Made by a program: the position numbers and the translations under genes. Under the pieces are notes generated by a model. The model was not told the origin of the DNA. It made no database searches and was given only the letters and a program-made list of their open reading frames with translations. From CG1-02-35-72 sp036170135 (GTDB lineage: Bacteria; Bacteroidota; Bacteroidia; Flavobacteriales; Flavobacteriaceae): DNA of 29,402 nucleotides. Below, piece after piece: positions 8,033-16,568 of this stretch. The stretch spans positions 1 to 29,402 of the forward strand of contig JAVHOP010000123.1 of the NCBI GenBank assembly GCA_036170135.1, given 5' to 3'. How positions within the stretch are numbered: position 1 is the stretch's first letter; each line of letters opens with the position of its first letter.

Positions 8033-8114
8033 AGGCTATCGAGGTTCTGTTATAAATGTTGCATTAATTGCCGTAAAGGTATTGTACATTTGTAATCCCA
8101 ATTTTTGATAGCCT
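8033..8114 (+). promoter_or_regulatory. Long-range inverted repeat framing the ccoG promoter
   Basis: AGGCTATC (8033-8040) is the exact complement of GATAGCCT (8107-8114). The two are 66 bases apart, and a T-run (8114-8120) follows the second arm. RNA started upstream, for example read-through from ccoP, could fold into a terminator-like structure just before ccoG. RNA started at the internal promoter lacks the first arm and could not. Confidence 0.3.
8059..8092 (+). promoter_or_regulatory. Promoter of ccoG (TTG / TAnnTTTG)
   Basis: TACATTTG at 8085-8092 is an exact match to the Bacteroidota -7 box, 35 bases before the ccoG start. A TTG lies at 8059-8061 with 23 bases between, the upper end of the usual spacing. 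No Fnr-like palindrome is visible at the position where the other two promoters have one. Confidence 0.5.
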
Positions 8115-8126
8115 TTTTTTAAAACG

Positions 8127-9542
8127 ATGAGAGAATTTAATAACGAAAAATTTAGAGATTCTATTGGTACCATTACCAAAGATGGAAATCGCAACTTTTT
8201 ACATCCCAAGAAACCCAGCGGAAAATTTTATAAGTACCGCAGCATTTTAAGCTATTTCTTATTGATAACTTTGTTTATTTCACCTTTTTTAAAGATAAAT
8301 GGCAATCAATTCCTGCTATTTAATGTTTTAAAAGGAAGATACAATATTTTTGGTCAACCTTTTTGGCCACAAGACTTCTATCTTTTAGTGATTTCTATGT
8401 TAGTAAGTATTGTTTTAGTAATCTTATTTACAGTAATTTTTGGTCGAATATTTTGCGGTTGGATTTGCCCGCAAACTATTTTTATGGAAATGGTTTTTCG
8501 CAAGATTGAATATCTTATTGAAGGAAATCGCAGCAAACAAATTACACTCGAAAAACAAGCGTGGAATACAGAAAAAATAATTAAAAAAGGCTCTAAACTA
8601 CTTATTTTTTATATCATTTCCTTTGCAATTGCTAACGTATTTTTAGCGTATTTTATAGGTAGTGATGAGTTGCTTGAATATATTTATGAAGGTCCTTTTA
8701 ATCACCTTGAAACCATTATCAAACTTCTAATCTTTACAACAGTATTCTTCTTTGTTTTTACTTGGTTTAGGGAACAGGTTTGTATTATTGCCTGCCCTTA
8801 CGGCAGACTACAAGGCGTATTATTAGATGATAATTCGGTTGTTGTTGCTTATAATTACAAACGCGGCGAGTCAGAAAATGGACGTTCAAAATATAGAAAA
8901 GATGAACTTAGAGCTGATAAAGGTTATGGCGATTGTATTGATTGTAAACAATGTGTTCAAGTTTGTCCAACCGGAATTGATATTAGAAATGGCACACAGT
9001 TAGAGTGCATAAACTGTACAGCTTGTATTGATGCCTGCGATGCTATGATGGAAAATGTTGGTTTTAATAAAGGATTAATTAGTTATGCCTCCGAAAATAA
9101 TATTGCTAAAGGCGAAAAATTTGTCTTCAATACGAGAATAAAAATTTATGTAACTTTATTTTTCTTAATGTTTGCAGGGCTTGTAACATTATTGTTTTTG
9201 AGAAGTGATATTGAAGCAACTATTTTAAAAATACCTGGTCAGATGTACACAACTACCGAAACCAGTGTTACAAATGTATATACGTTTACCTTGGTTAATA
9301 AAACAGTAAATAATTATAACAATTTAAACATTAGATTGCTTTCGGTTAACGGCAAAATTAAGGTAGTAGGTAATTTAGTAAGCCTTGAAAAAGAAAGCCT
9401 AAAAGAGGGAACTATTTTTATTACTATTGATAAAGCAAATCTTAAAACAAATAAAGAAATATTGAAAATAGGAATTTTTCAAGGTGATGATTTAATCGAA
9501 ACATCCCACACTAATTTTCCTTCACCATTAAAATTAAAATAG
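8127..9542 (+). CDS. ccoG: Cytochrome c oxidase accessory protein CcoG (FixG/RdxA family)
   Basis: This 471-residue membrane ferredoxin is expected to reduce copper for cbb3 oxidase assembly. It has transmembrane helices near residues 35-55, 85-110, 155-180, 190-215 and 340-360. The family's CGWICPQTIFMEMVFRKIEY and CIIACPYGRLQGVLLD motifs are present. A double 4Fe-4S ferredoxin domain follows, with CIDCKQCVQVCP and CINCTACIDACD. The C-terminal 110 residues form the immunoglobulin-like FixG domain, exposed to the periplasm. It opens a second transcription unit, ccoG-ccoH-tauE-like-ppk2-ppk2, behind its own promoter. Length and motifs are normal. Confidence 0.95.
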   Translation: MREFNNEKFRDSIGTITKDGNRNFLHPKKPSGKFYKYRSILSYFLLITLFISPFLKINGNQFLLFNVLKGRYNIFGQPFWPQDFYLLVISMLVSIVLVILFTVIFGRIFCGWICPQTIFMEMVFRKIEYLIEGNRSKQITLEKQAWNTEKIIKKGSKLLIFYIISFAIANVFLAYFIGSDELLEYIYEGPFNHLETIIKLLIFTTVFFFVFTWFREQVCIIACPYGRLQGVLLDDNSVVVAYNYKRGESENGRSKYRKDELRADKGYGDCIDCKQCVQVCPTGIDIRNGTQLECINCTACIDACDAMMENVGFNKGLISYASENNIAKGEKFVFNTRIKIYVTLFFLMFAGLVTLLFLRSDIEATILKIPGQMYTTTETSVTNVYTFTLVNKTVNNYNNLNIRLLSVNGKIKVVGNLVSLEKESLKEGTIFITIDKANLKTNKEILKIGIFQGDDLIETSHTNFPSPLKLK

Positions 9543-9566
9543 GTATTTTTATCAAAAATAAAGTCG

Positions 9567-10019
9567 ATGAAAATAAAAATCAATTGGGGCACTGGTATTG
9601 TTATTGCAATGGCTTTGTTTGTAATTTTTATTTTGCAATTTGTTTTTCGTGCTACATTTTATGAAAAGTATGATTTCCATTTGGTTGCCGATGATTATTA
9701 TAAAGAAGAACTCAATTATCAAAAAGAAATAGACAAAGAAAAAAAAGCCAATAGCTTAAAACAAAATATCAAACTGGTTAAAACTGGTAATGGATTGGAA
9801 ATTGTTTTTCCTAGTGAATTTGAGTATGCAAAATTAAAGGGCACCATAAAACTTTTGAGACCTTCAAATTATAAATTAGACTTTAAAAGTGACCTTAAAT
9901 TGACCTCAAATACTTTTTTTATAGACAATAAATATTTGCTTGCGGGAATCTATAAAATTACCGTAGACTGGTCTTATAATGCCGATAGGTATCTCTTTAA
10001 ATCGACATTTGTTTATTAA
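9567..10019 (+). CDS. ccoH: FixH-family protein (CcoH)
   Basis: This 150-residue protein has one N-terminal transmembrane helix (about 8-28) and a periplasmic beta-rich domain. The FixH signature is present: FRATFYEKYDFHLVADDYYKEELNYQKEIDK just after the helix, here paraphrased as a conserved aromatic and acidic stretch at about 30-55. CcoH/FixH is needed for stable assembly of the cbb3 oxidase and contacts the copper ATPase and the subunits. It lies 24 bases after ccoG and 2 bases before the TauE/SafE-like gene, so all three are surely co-transcribed. Confidence 0.88.
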   Translation: MKIKINWGTGIVIAMALFVIFILQFVFRATFYEKYDFHLVADDYYKEELNYQKEIDKEKKANSLKQNIKLVKTGNGLEIVFPSEFEYAKLKGTIKLLRPSNYKLDFKSDLKLTSNTFFIDNKYLLAGIYKITVDWSYNADRYLFKSTFVY

Positions 10020-10021
10020 CC

Positions 10022-10813
10022 ATGTTTTTAACTGCTTTTTTTTTCGGGCTACTAGGAAGTTTTCATTGTTTGGGAATGTGTGGACCAATTGCCTTTGTGT
10101 TACCACTTAACAGACAAAATAGGTGGATTGCTTTTGTGCAAGCAAGTCTATATCATTTGGGGCGACTCATTAGCTATGCTACTATTGGACTTTTTTTTGG
10201 ATTTCTTGGCGAAGGATTTTATTTAGCTGGTTTTCAACAATATTTATCCATATTTATAGGGTTTTTAATGATTTTAATTACTATTTTACCTGTTACAATT
10301 TTCAATAAATATAAAATTTCGACACCCTTCTACTTGTTAATTTCAAAAGTAAAAGTTGGTATGGGCTTATATCTAAAAAAATCATCATTTAAAGCTTTTT
10401 TATCGATGGGTTTGTTAAATGGTTTTTTACCATGTGGATTGGTATATATGGCTTTACTTGGAGCTATCTCTTCGGGTTCAAGTTTAGGAGGTGTTGTTTA
10501 TATGCTTTTGTTTGGATTTGGAACCGTACCGATGATGACGGGCGCTTTAATTTTTGGAAATTTCATAAAATTGTCAATTCGGAATAAAATTCAAAAGGCA
10601 ATTCCTATATTTGTGATAATAATAGGTCTATTATTTATTTTAAGAGGCTTGGGTTTGGGCATTCCATACCTATCGCCAGCCACCGAAAAATTAAATATCC
10701 TATCTAAACAAAAAATGAATTACAAGGCTTGTTTTTTATTTGATACATATTGTAATGAAAGAAAAAAAAGAGAAATTATTGGGGCAAGAGTTGATGAGTC
10801 TGAAATCAGTTGA
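10022..10813 (+). CDS. Sulfite exporter TauE/SafE-family membrane protein of the cco cluster
   Basis: The 263-residue protein has about six transmembrane helices. It opens with GLLGSFHCLGMCGPIAF, carrying the Cys-x3-Cys typical of the TauE/SafE-like (DsbD-related) proteins found in cco clusters. A second Cys occurs in NGFLPCGLVYMAL in the second half. A role in copper or thiol handling during oxidase assembly is inferred from the cysteines and the neighbourhood; no export of sulfite is implied. The gene starts 2 bases after ccoH. The last 40 residues, after the final helix (LGIPYLSPATEK), are polar and include Cys residues. They run into the next gene, overlapping its start by 59 bases or by 20 bases, depending on which ppk2 start is used. 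Confidence 0.85.
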   Translation: MFLTAFFFGLLGSFHCLGMCGPIAFVLPLNRQNRWIAFVQASLYHLGRLISYATIGLFFGFLGEGFYLAGFQQYLSIFIGFLMILITILPVTIFNKYKISTPFYLLISKVKVGMGLYLKKSSFKAFLSMGLLNGFLPCGLVYMALLGAISSGSSLGGVVYMLLFGFGTVPMMTGALIFGNFIKLSIRNKIQKAIPIFVIIIGLLFILRGLGLGIPYLSPATEKLNILSKQKMNYKACFLFDTYCNERKKREIIGARVDESEIS

Positions 10814-11618
10814 TGATTTAAGAAAATTGCTTTCCAAAAAAAAGATTGATACAACCGCAGTCAATCGAATACTAGCATACGAATCTGATTTAAAACTACT
10901 ACAAATAGAACTCGTTAAGTTGCAACAGTGGGTTTTAAACAATCAAAAAAAGGTAATTGTAATCTTCGAAGGACGAGATGCAGCTGGAAAAGGAGGTATT
11001 ATTCGGCGTTTTACCGAACATTTAAATCCGCGTTCAGTACGTCAAGTTGCCCTTAATAAACCAACCGAAATTGAACGCGGACAATGGTATTTTAGACGTT
11101 ATGTAAAGCATCTGCCCAATCGTGGAGAAATTGTTTTTTTTGATAGAAGTTGGTTTAATAGGGCAGTAGTAGAACCCGTTATGGGATTTTGCAACGACGA
11201 GCAGTACAGCCAATTTATGCATAAAGTTCCTGAATTTGAACACATGCTTTACGAAGATGGGGTTACCATTATTAAATTTTGGTTGTCTATCACCAAAGAT
11301 GAGCAATTAAAGCGATTTAATTCAAGAAATGAAAATCCATTAAAACGTTGGAAATTTAGTCCTGTAGATCAAAAAGGTCAAGAATTATGGGATAAATATA
11401 CCTATTACAAAGAGCAAATGTTTAGCAAAACACACGCCTCTTATAGTCCTTGGATAATTGTAAAAACCAATGATAAAATGGCTGCGCGTTTAGAATCTAT
11501 TAGATATGTGCTTTCACAATTCAATTACGATGATAAAAAGGAAACAAACATGGATTTAATACCCGACCCAAATATTATTATTAGGTATTTTAGATCGTCA
11601 AGATTTAGTAAAGATTAA
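10755..11618 (+). CDS. ppk2: Polyphosphate kinase 2 family protein, copy 1
   Basis: This 287-residue PPK2-family enzyme is expected to transfer phosphate between polyphosphate and a nucleoside di- or monophosphate in the cytosol. The Walker A motif is EGRDAAGKGG (about 72-81). The Walker B region, FFDRSWFNRAVVEPVMGFC, has its Asp at about 130. The lid region RRYVKHLPNRGE and the C-terminal GQELWDKYTYYKEQM segment are also typical. I chose the ATG at 10755; an ATG at 10794 also fits. A TTG at 10740 would add five residues and is unlikely. The start overlaps the preceding gene, suggesting translational coupling. Copy 2 follows 4 bases downstream. The PPK2 subclass and direction of reaction cannot be fixed from these motifs alone. 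Confidence 0.9.
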   Translation: MKEKKEKLLGQELMSLKSVDDLRKLLSKKKIDTTAVNRILAYESDLKLLQIELVKLQQWVLNNQKKVIVIFEGRDAAGKGGIIRRFTEHLNPRSVRQVALNKPTEIERGQWYFRRYVKHLPNRGEIVFFDRSWFNRAVVEPVMGFCNDEQYSQFMHKVPEFEHMLYEDGVTIIKFWLSITKDEQLKRFNSRNENPLKRWKFSPVDQKGQELWDKYTYYKEQMFSKTHASYSPWIIVKTNDKMAARLESIRYVLSQFNYDDKKETNMDLIPDPNIIIRYFRSSRFSKD

Positions 11619-11622
11619 ACTT

Positions 11623-12408
11623 ATGGAAAGTAAATATTCTCAATCAGATATAGATAAATTGAATTCAAATAATGGCATTTTGTCTTTATTTAATACGATT
11701 CCTTTTAATGTGGATAAGGCTTTACGATATATAAATTATAAAAAGGAAATCAAAAAATTGCAAGTTGAATTGATAAGAATGCAAACTTGGGCTATTGAAA
11801 ATAACAGGCGCATTATTATCATTTTTGAAGGCCGTGATGCTGCCGGAAAAGGAGGTGCTATTAGGCGTATTACCGAACGCTTAAATCCAAGACATTATTT
11901 TGAAGTTGCCTTGCCAGAACCTTCTTTAGAAGAACGAGGTCAATGGTATTTTCAACGGTATTTAACCGAATTTCCTAAAGCAGGCGAAATTGTGCTCTTT
12001 GATAGAAGTTGGTATAATAGGGCTGTTGTCGAGCCTGTTAATGGTTTTTGTACCGATGAACAATATCAAATATTTATGAATCAAGTGAATGAATTTGAAC
12101 GAATGATTATAGAATCAGGTATTCAAATTGTCAAGATTTACATGTCTATTTCTAAAGAAGAACAAGCTAAACGTTTTGAAGATATTAAAACAAGTCCATT
12201 AAAACAATGGAAAATAACGCCTGTTGATGAAAAGGCACAAGAACTATGGGATAAATACACCTTTTATAAACGTGAAATGTTTTTAAAAACGAGTACCAAA
12301 TTAGTGCCTTGGAAGGTGATTAAAGCTAACAGAAAAACAGATGCGCGTGTCAATGCTATAAAACATATTCTAAGTGTTATACCATACGATAAAAACTTAA
12401 AAATCTAA
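11623..12408 (+). CDS. ppk2: Polyphosphate kinase 2 family protein, copy 2
   Basis: This 261-residue paralogue of the preceding gene shares the Walker A motif FEGRDAAGKGG (68-78) and the Walker B segment FDRSWYNRAVVEPVNGFC (Asp127). It also shares the QELWDKYTFYK stretch. The N-terminal 40 residues and several substrate-side positions differ between the copies, so the two may prefer different nucleotides or act as a mixed complex. It starts 4 bases after copy 1. It ends 4 bases inside the convergent DUF2752 gene, with no terminator between. The pair probably arose by an old tandem duplication, because identity is limited mainly to the motifs and core. Confidence 0.9.
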   Translation: MESKYSQSDIDKLNSNNGILSLFNTIPFNVDKALRYINYKKEIKKLQVELIRMQTWAIENNRRIIIIFEGRDAAGKGGAIRRITERLNPRHYFEVALPEPSLEERGQWYFQRYLTEFPKAGEIVLFDRSWYNRAVVEPVNGFCTDEQYQIFMNQVNEFERMIIESGIQIVKIYMSISKEEQAKRFEDIKTSPLKQWKITPVDEKAQELWDKYTFYKREMFLKTSTKLVPWKVIKANRKTDARVNAIKHILSVIPYDKNLKI

Positions 12409-12818
12409 TAAGGTGCTAACCAAATAAAAGGTTTAAAGTGAAGATTTCTTAAAATCCAAAACAATATTACAAAAGCTATAATATAATAAGGTGATTTTTT
12501 GTGGTTTAATAAGTTAATCCAGGTCTTGCCAAAAAAGGTATTTGCTAAAGTTACAATAGTGTTATATACCAAAAACAAAAGCAACAACATGAGCATGGCG
12601 TTTTGCCTTAGAAATCCGATGAAATTTAAATGTAATAACTCGTGTATGGCACGCTGGCTACCACAACCAGGACAATAAATTCCTGTGCTTGTGTAAAGTG
12701 GGCATTTTGGTAGAAAACTAACCTTGTTTGGGTCTATATAAAAATAAAAAAGTATTAAAACAACAGTAACTATTAAAAGTATTATTTTAGTTCTCTTTTT
12801 CAAATTTCTAATTGTCAA
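12405..12818 (-). CDS. DUF2752 membrane protein
   Basis: This 137-residue protein matches DUF2752. It has an N-terminal helix (about 10-26), then FLPKCPLYTSTGIYCPGCGSQRAIHELLH-type sequence with the conserved CPxxxxTGxxCPGCGxxRA cysteine pattern. Two more transmembrane helices follow (about 75-92 and 112-128). The molecular function of the family is unknown. Its start lies inside the last codons of the antiporter gene (11-base overlap), so the two form one operon with coupled translation. Its end overlaps the convergent ppk2 copy 2 by 4 bases. Confidence 0.82.
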   Translation of the reverse strand: MTIRNLKKRTKIILLIVTVVLILFYFYIDPNKVSFLPKCPLYTSTGIYCPGCGSQRAIHELLHLNFIGFLRQNAMLMLLLLFLVYNTIVTLANTFFGKTWINLLNHKKSPYYIIAFVILFWILRNLHFKPFIWLAPY

Positions 12819-14724
12819 ATTTAATTTTAAGAGCTTCTAAACTATTGTGAGAGCCTACCATTGTTACTATATCGCCCAGTCGCAATTGCGTATAACCATG
12901 CGAAATGATAAATTGGTCGTGGCGTTTTAATGAGATTACAATGATATCCGAAGGCAAACGCAAATCGCGTAAACGCAATCCGGCTATATCTTTATTTTTT
13001 ATCTCAATATCGAGAGAATCTTGGCCTTTATCAATACCTAATAGCAAGTTTGTCGCATGAGGCGAGCGTACAAAATGGTCTAATAAACTTACTATGGCAG
13101 TAGAAGGGTCTATAATTTTAGCTCCTAATGCATTAAATTTATCAAAATTCTCACGATTATTTAAACGCACTACAATTTCTTTGGTTCCAAATTGCTCAAA
13201 GATAAGTGTAGCCAATTCAAAATTGCGCTTGTCGTCTAACATTAAAATAGCAGTTTCGGTTTTGGCTAAATTTAAAACGTTAAGGTCTGGTTTTGATAAA
13301 CTTTTTACAACAATAATATCTAAATCAGCGTATTTATTCACCATATCAACTATTGAAGTTACCATTTTCACCTTCCAATTATTTTTTATTAATTGATGTG
13401 CCAAAGCGATTGATTGGTTTTCAATTCCAAAAATAACGGCCGAAGCATTTTCTAGGTTAAATTTTTTAGCACCTAAATGAGTTTCGTTCACATATTTTAA
13501 GGCAAACTTAAATAAGATATCGCCAAATAATTGTCCGATAATTATCATAGCAATAATAATGGTTTCAAATTGTTGCCCCAAGTCAGAAAATTCTTCAGAA
13601 ATAATAGTAGCCAAACCAAGTGCTACTCCTGCCTGAGTAATGTATGGCATCCAGGCAATAAATGTATATTTTTTGTCGTCTTTTGCAGCAATCACACCAA
13701 CAGCACCACCTATCATCATCGTAAATAAGCGTAAAATAAATAAACTCAATGCAACTCCAAAAACACTAAATAAGATGTTGATATCGAGTGAAGCTCCGGT
13801 TAGTGTAAAAAATATAATATAAATAGTCGGTCCAATTTTATGTAATAGCTCCGAAAACTCAACGCGATGTTTGCTGTAATTAGTCAATACAAACCCAGCG
13901 ATAATGGCTATTAATAATGGTTCTAAAACTACCTGATGCTTAAACCAAACAACTGAATTGGCTTTTATAAAATTTGTGAATAGATAAATACTCAGTCCAA
14001 TAGCCAAAATCAAAACCGATTTTGTTTTTGGCTTTGATTTAAGTGCGAAAGGGATTTGCAAAATCCTACCAAAGATAACTCCAAAACCAATTGTAATCAA
14101 AAGTTCTAGCGCTAGGATTACTAAGAATAAAATGCCAATAGCGTCACCTTTTATCAAGGTTTTAGCTAACGATAAACAAATGGCAAATAAAATAATAACG
14201 ATGACATCTTTAACTACGGTAACGCCCATAACCGTTTTAGTAAATGGACCATTGGCACGCATCTCATTAATTACGGCAATTGCAGATGATGGTGAACGTG
14301 CCACAAATATTGTTGCAAATAAGATAGAAAAACCTATTTTGCTAGCTACTGTAAGTGAAGCCATAAATGGTATATAATTGGCAGCATAAAAAATAAATAC
14401 ACTGCTAATAATAAAAGTGAAAGCCAACTGGCAGATAACCATCCATTTGATGCTTTTTATTCTACTTCGCAAATCATCTAAATACAACTCAGAACCTGCC
14501 GAAAATGCAATAATTGCCAAAGATAAATCGCTTAAAAAGCTCAGATTGTGCAGGGTTTCTAACTTTAAAAAGTTGAGCATCGAAGTACCAGCAATAATTC
14601 CTGTAAAGAGCATTCCCGTTACGAGAGGAAATTTTATTTTCTGGAAAACTTTGGCAATATGAAATGAGGCGATAGCTACAATCAAAAATCCGATAAGCAA
14701 TTTAAATAGGTTATAGTAGTCCAA
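12808..14724 (-). CDS. CPA2-family monovalent cation/proton antiporter with TrkA-type regulatory domains
   Basis: The 638-residue protein has an N-terminal Na+/H+ exchanger domain of about 12-13 helices (1-405). It shows FPLVTGMLFTGIIAGTSML and a conserved IIAFSAGSELYLDDL segment resembling KefB/RosB-type transporters. A TrkA-N nucleotide-binding domain follows (about 425-540, starting AVIFGIENQSIALAHQL). It ends with a TrkA-C-like domain (about 560-638, ending LGDIVTMVGSHNSLEAL). The likely role is K+ or Na+ exchange for protons at the inner membrane, gated by a nucleotide. The TrkA-N glycine loop reads GIENQS rather than the classic GxGxxG, so NAD binding may be altered. It lies downstream of dnaX, from which a terminator hairpin separates it. 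Confidence 0.88.
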   Translation of the reverse strand: MDYYNLFKLLIGFLIVAIASFHIAKVFQKIKFPLVTGMLFTGIIAGTSMLNFLKLETLHNLSFLSDLSLAIIAFSAGSELYLDDLRSRIKSIKWMVICQLAFTFIISSVFIFYAANYIPFMASLTVASKIGFSILFATIFVARSPSSAIAVINEMRANGPFTKTVMGVTVVKDVIVIILFAICLSLAKTLIKGDAIGILFLVILALELLITIGFGVIFGRILQIPFALKSKPKTKSVLILAIGLSIYLFTNFIKANSVVWFKHQVVLEPLLIAIIAGFVLTNYSKHRVEFSELLHKIGPTIYIIFFTLTGASLDINILFSVFGVALSLFILRLFTMMIGGAVGVIAAKDDKKYTFIAWMPYITQAGVALGLATIISEEFSDLGQQFETIIIAMIIIGQLFGDILFKFALKYVNETHLGAKKFNLENASAVIFGIENQSIALAHQLIKNNWKVKMVTSIVDMVNKYADLDIIVVKSLSKPDLNVLNLAKTETAILMLDDKRNFELATLIFEQFGTKEIVVRLNNRENFDKFNALGAKIIDPSTAIVSLLDHFVRSPHATNLLLGIDKGQDSLDIEIKNKDIAGLRLRDLRLPSDIIVISLKRHDQFIISHGYTQLRLGDIVTMVGSHNSLEALKIKFDN

Positions 14725-14766
14725 TAGATTATGATTTTTATTTGTTAAATATAGGAAAAGAAATTT

Positions 14767-14799
14767 AAACCTTTAAAAATCTAGTTTAAAGGTTTTTTT
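14767..14799 (-). terminator. Terminator-like hairpin at the dnaX stop
   Basis: AAACCTTTAAA (14767-14777) and TTTAAAGGTTT (14785-14795) form a perfect 11-base stem with a 7-base loop. A T-run continues on the plus strand to 14799. The dnaX stop codon (14773-14775) lies inside the stem. The T-run is on the wrong side for minus-strand transcription, but the stem is strong enough to separate dnaX from the antiporter gene. Confidence 0.6.
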
Positions 14800-16533
14800 A
14801 AGAATTTCAATACTCGGATTACTTTTTTTAAGCGCTTGGTATCTTTCTTGTGGCGTATAAATATATTCTTTTGAAGCCTCTTCGTTTACAATGATTTCAA
14901 AATCAATTTTATAATTATTTAAGGCTTGACGGATTTTTGTTAACAAATCAAATTTACCTTTTTGAAAAGAATTAGCCATCACAGCATTTGGTAAAACTAA
15001 TGTGATAGTATTTCCTACGATTTGTGGAATATTTGTCTTTAAAACAGAAACAAAAATCTTTTGATTGCTGGCATCTAAAAATAAAATTACCTCATTCCAA
15101 ACCTTAAAAAATTGATCTTCTGTAAAATGATCTTCTGGCAATGTATCTAAGGGCTCATCCTGATTTTGATTGGCAATAATAGCAGCCTTTTCTTGAATGC
15201 TTTTTAGTGATAAGGCTGAGGTGAGCCTGATAGTTTTATTGTTTAATTTTGGCTGCTCATCAATAATTTTAGGCAAGTCTTCGTTTGTTGTTTTAGCAAC
15301 TTTTAAAGGCTTTATTTCTTCTTTATTTTCTATGGAATTTACTGGATATTCCTGTGATGGTTCCGCTGTTATTATTGAGGTTTCCTTGTCAACTTTGTCA
15401 GAGAAATCATTATAAAAGGACGCTGGTATTAAGAATGATTTAGAATTTTTTTTTTCGTCCAGATTACCTAGATTAAAATTTAATGAAGCCAATTTCATCA
15501 GCGTGAGCTCCACCAATAATCGCTGATTTTTACTAGATTTAAAGTTTAAATCGCAGGTGTTTGCCAAATCAATTGCTTGTAATAAAAAGTCAACTTCACA
15601 ACTTTTTGCCTGTTCTAAATAACGTTCTTTTGCACGAGAGCCAACTTCTAATAATTCGACAGTTGCGCTATCTTTTGCGACCAATAAATCTCTAAAATGA
15701 GAGGCTAATCCAACAATAAAATGGAGTCCTTCAAAGCCTTTGCTCAAAACGTCGTTATAAGCTATTAAGAGTTGCGGAATTTGGTGTTTTATTATCAAAT
15801 TGGTCATATTAAAATAGACTTCATAATCTAAAACATTCAAATTTTCAACAACGTCTAATCGTGTTAATTTTTCTCCAGAAAAGCTTAAAACTCTATCAAA
15901 AATTGATAGGGCATCTCTCAAAGCGCCATCTGCTTTTTGGGCGATGATATGTAACGCATCGTCTTCGACCTCAACTTTTTCTTCAATGGCAATTTTATGC
16001 AGGTAATTTTTGATATCTGTTACGCCTATACGTTTAAAATCAAAAATCTGACAGCGCGATAAAATGGTTGGGATAATCTTGTGTTTTTCGGTTGTTGCCA
16101 AAATAAAAATGGCATGGGCTGGAGGTTCTTCAAGTGTTTTTAAAAAGGCATTAAATGCCGCTTGACTCAACATGTGAACTTCATCAATAATGTACACTTT
16201 ATAATGCCCGGTTTGTGGCGGAATGCGCACTTGGTCAGTCAAACTGCGAATATCGTCAACTGAGTTATTTGAAGCGGCATCGAGTTCAAAAATATTAAAA
16301 GCAAAATCCTCATCTGGGTTTACTTTTTTCAAACTTTCTTGATTGATGCGTTTGGCTAATATTCTGGCACAAGTTGTTTTACCAACACCACGAGGACCTG
16401 TAAATAGCAGTGCTTGCGCTAGATGATTATTTTTTATAGCATTTTCAAGAGTTTTGGTAATGGCTTGTTGCCCAACCACATCTTCAAAAAATTGTGGTCT
16501 ATATTTCCTTGCCGATACGATAAATTGCTCCAT
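14773..16533 (-). CDS. dnaX: DNA polymerase III subunit gamma/tau
   Basis: The 586-residue clamp-loader ATPase has the family N-terminus VSARKYRPQFFEDVVGQ. Walker A is GPRGVGKTT (46-54), Walker B is IIDEVHML (about 116-123), and the sensor and SRC box read TILSRCQIFDFKR. Domain III follows to about residue 360. A long polar linker leads to a C-terminal domain (about 460-586) like the tau region that binds the polymerase. The zinc-finger cysteines that normally lie between Walker A and the NIFELDAASNN segment are absent; a short KVNPDEDFAFN stretch replaces them. I recall this as usual for Flavobacteriia. The gene lies 35 bases after the acyl-CoA synthetase, with a TAnnTTTG box between. Confidence 0.94.
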   Translation of the reverse strand: MEQFIVSARKYRPQFFEDVVGQQAITKTLENAIKNNHLAQALLFTGPRGVGKTTCARILAKRINQESLKKVNPDEDFAFNIFELDAASNNSVDDIRSLTDQVRIPPQTGHYKVYIIDEVHMLSQAAFNAFLKTLEEPPAHAIFILATTEKHKIIPTILSRCQIFDFKRIGVTDIKNYLHKIAIEEKVEVEDDALHIIAQKADGALRDALSIFDRVLSFSGEKLTRLDVVENLNVLDYEVYFNMTNLIIKHQIPQLLIAYNDVLSKGFEGLHFIVGLASHFRDLLVAKDSATVELLEVGSRAKERYLEQAKSCEVDFLLQAIDLANTCDLNFKSSKNQRLLVELTLMKLASLNFNLGNLDEKKNSKSFLIPASFYNDFSDKVDKETSIITAEPSQEYPVNSIENKEEIKPLKVAKTTNEDLPKIIDEQPKLNNKTIRLTSALSLKSIQEKAAIIANQNQDEPLDTLPEDHFTEDQFFKVWNEVILFLDASNQKIFVSVLKTNIPQIVGNTITLVLPNAVMANSFQKGKFDLLTKIRQALNNYKIDFEIIVNEEASKEYIYTPQERYQALKKSNPSIEILKKTFKLDF

Positions 16534-16555
16534 AAAGTAAACTCAAATTGGTTGA

Positions 16556-16563
16556 CAAAGTTA
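16556..16563 (-). promoter_or_regulatory. Possible -7 box for dnaX
   Basis: On the minus strand this reads TAACTTTG, an exact TAnnTTTG match 22 bases before the dnaX ATG and just after the stop of the upstream gene. No clear -33 TTG is present, so it is a weak call. Confidence 0.4.
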
Positions 16564-16568
16564 CATTT

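Noticed and set aside
10740..10754. TTG start for ppk2 copy 1
   Set aside because: It adds only five residues unlike the family, and good ATG codons follow at 10755 and 10794.
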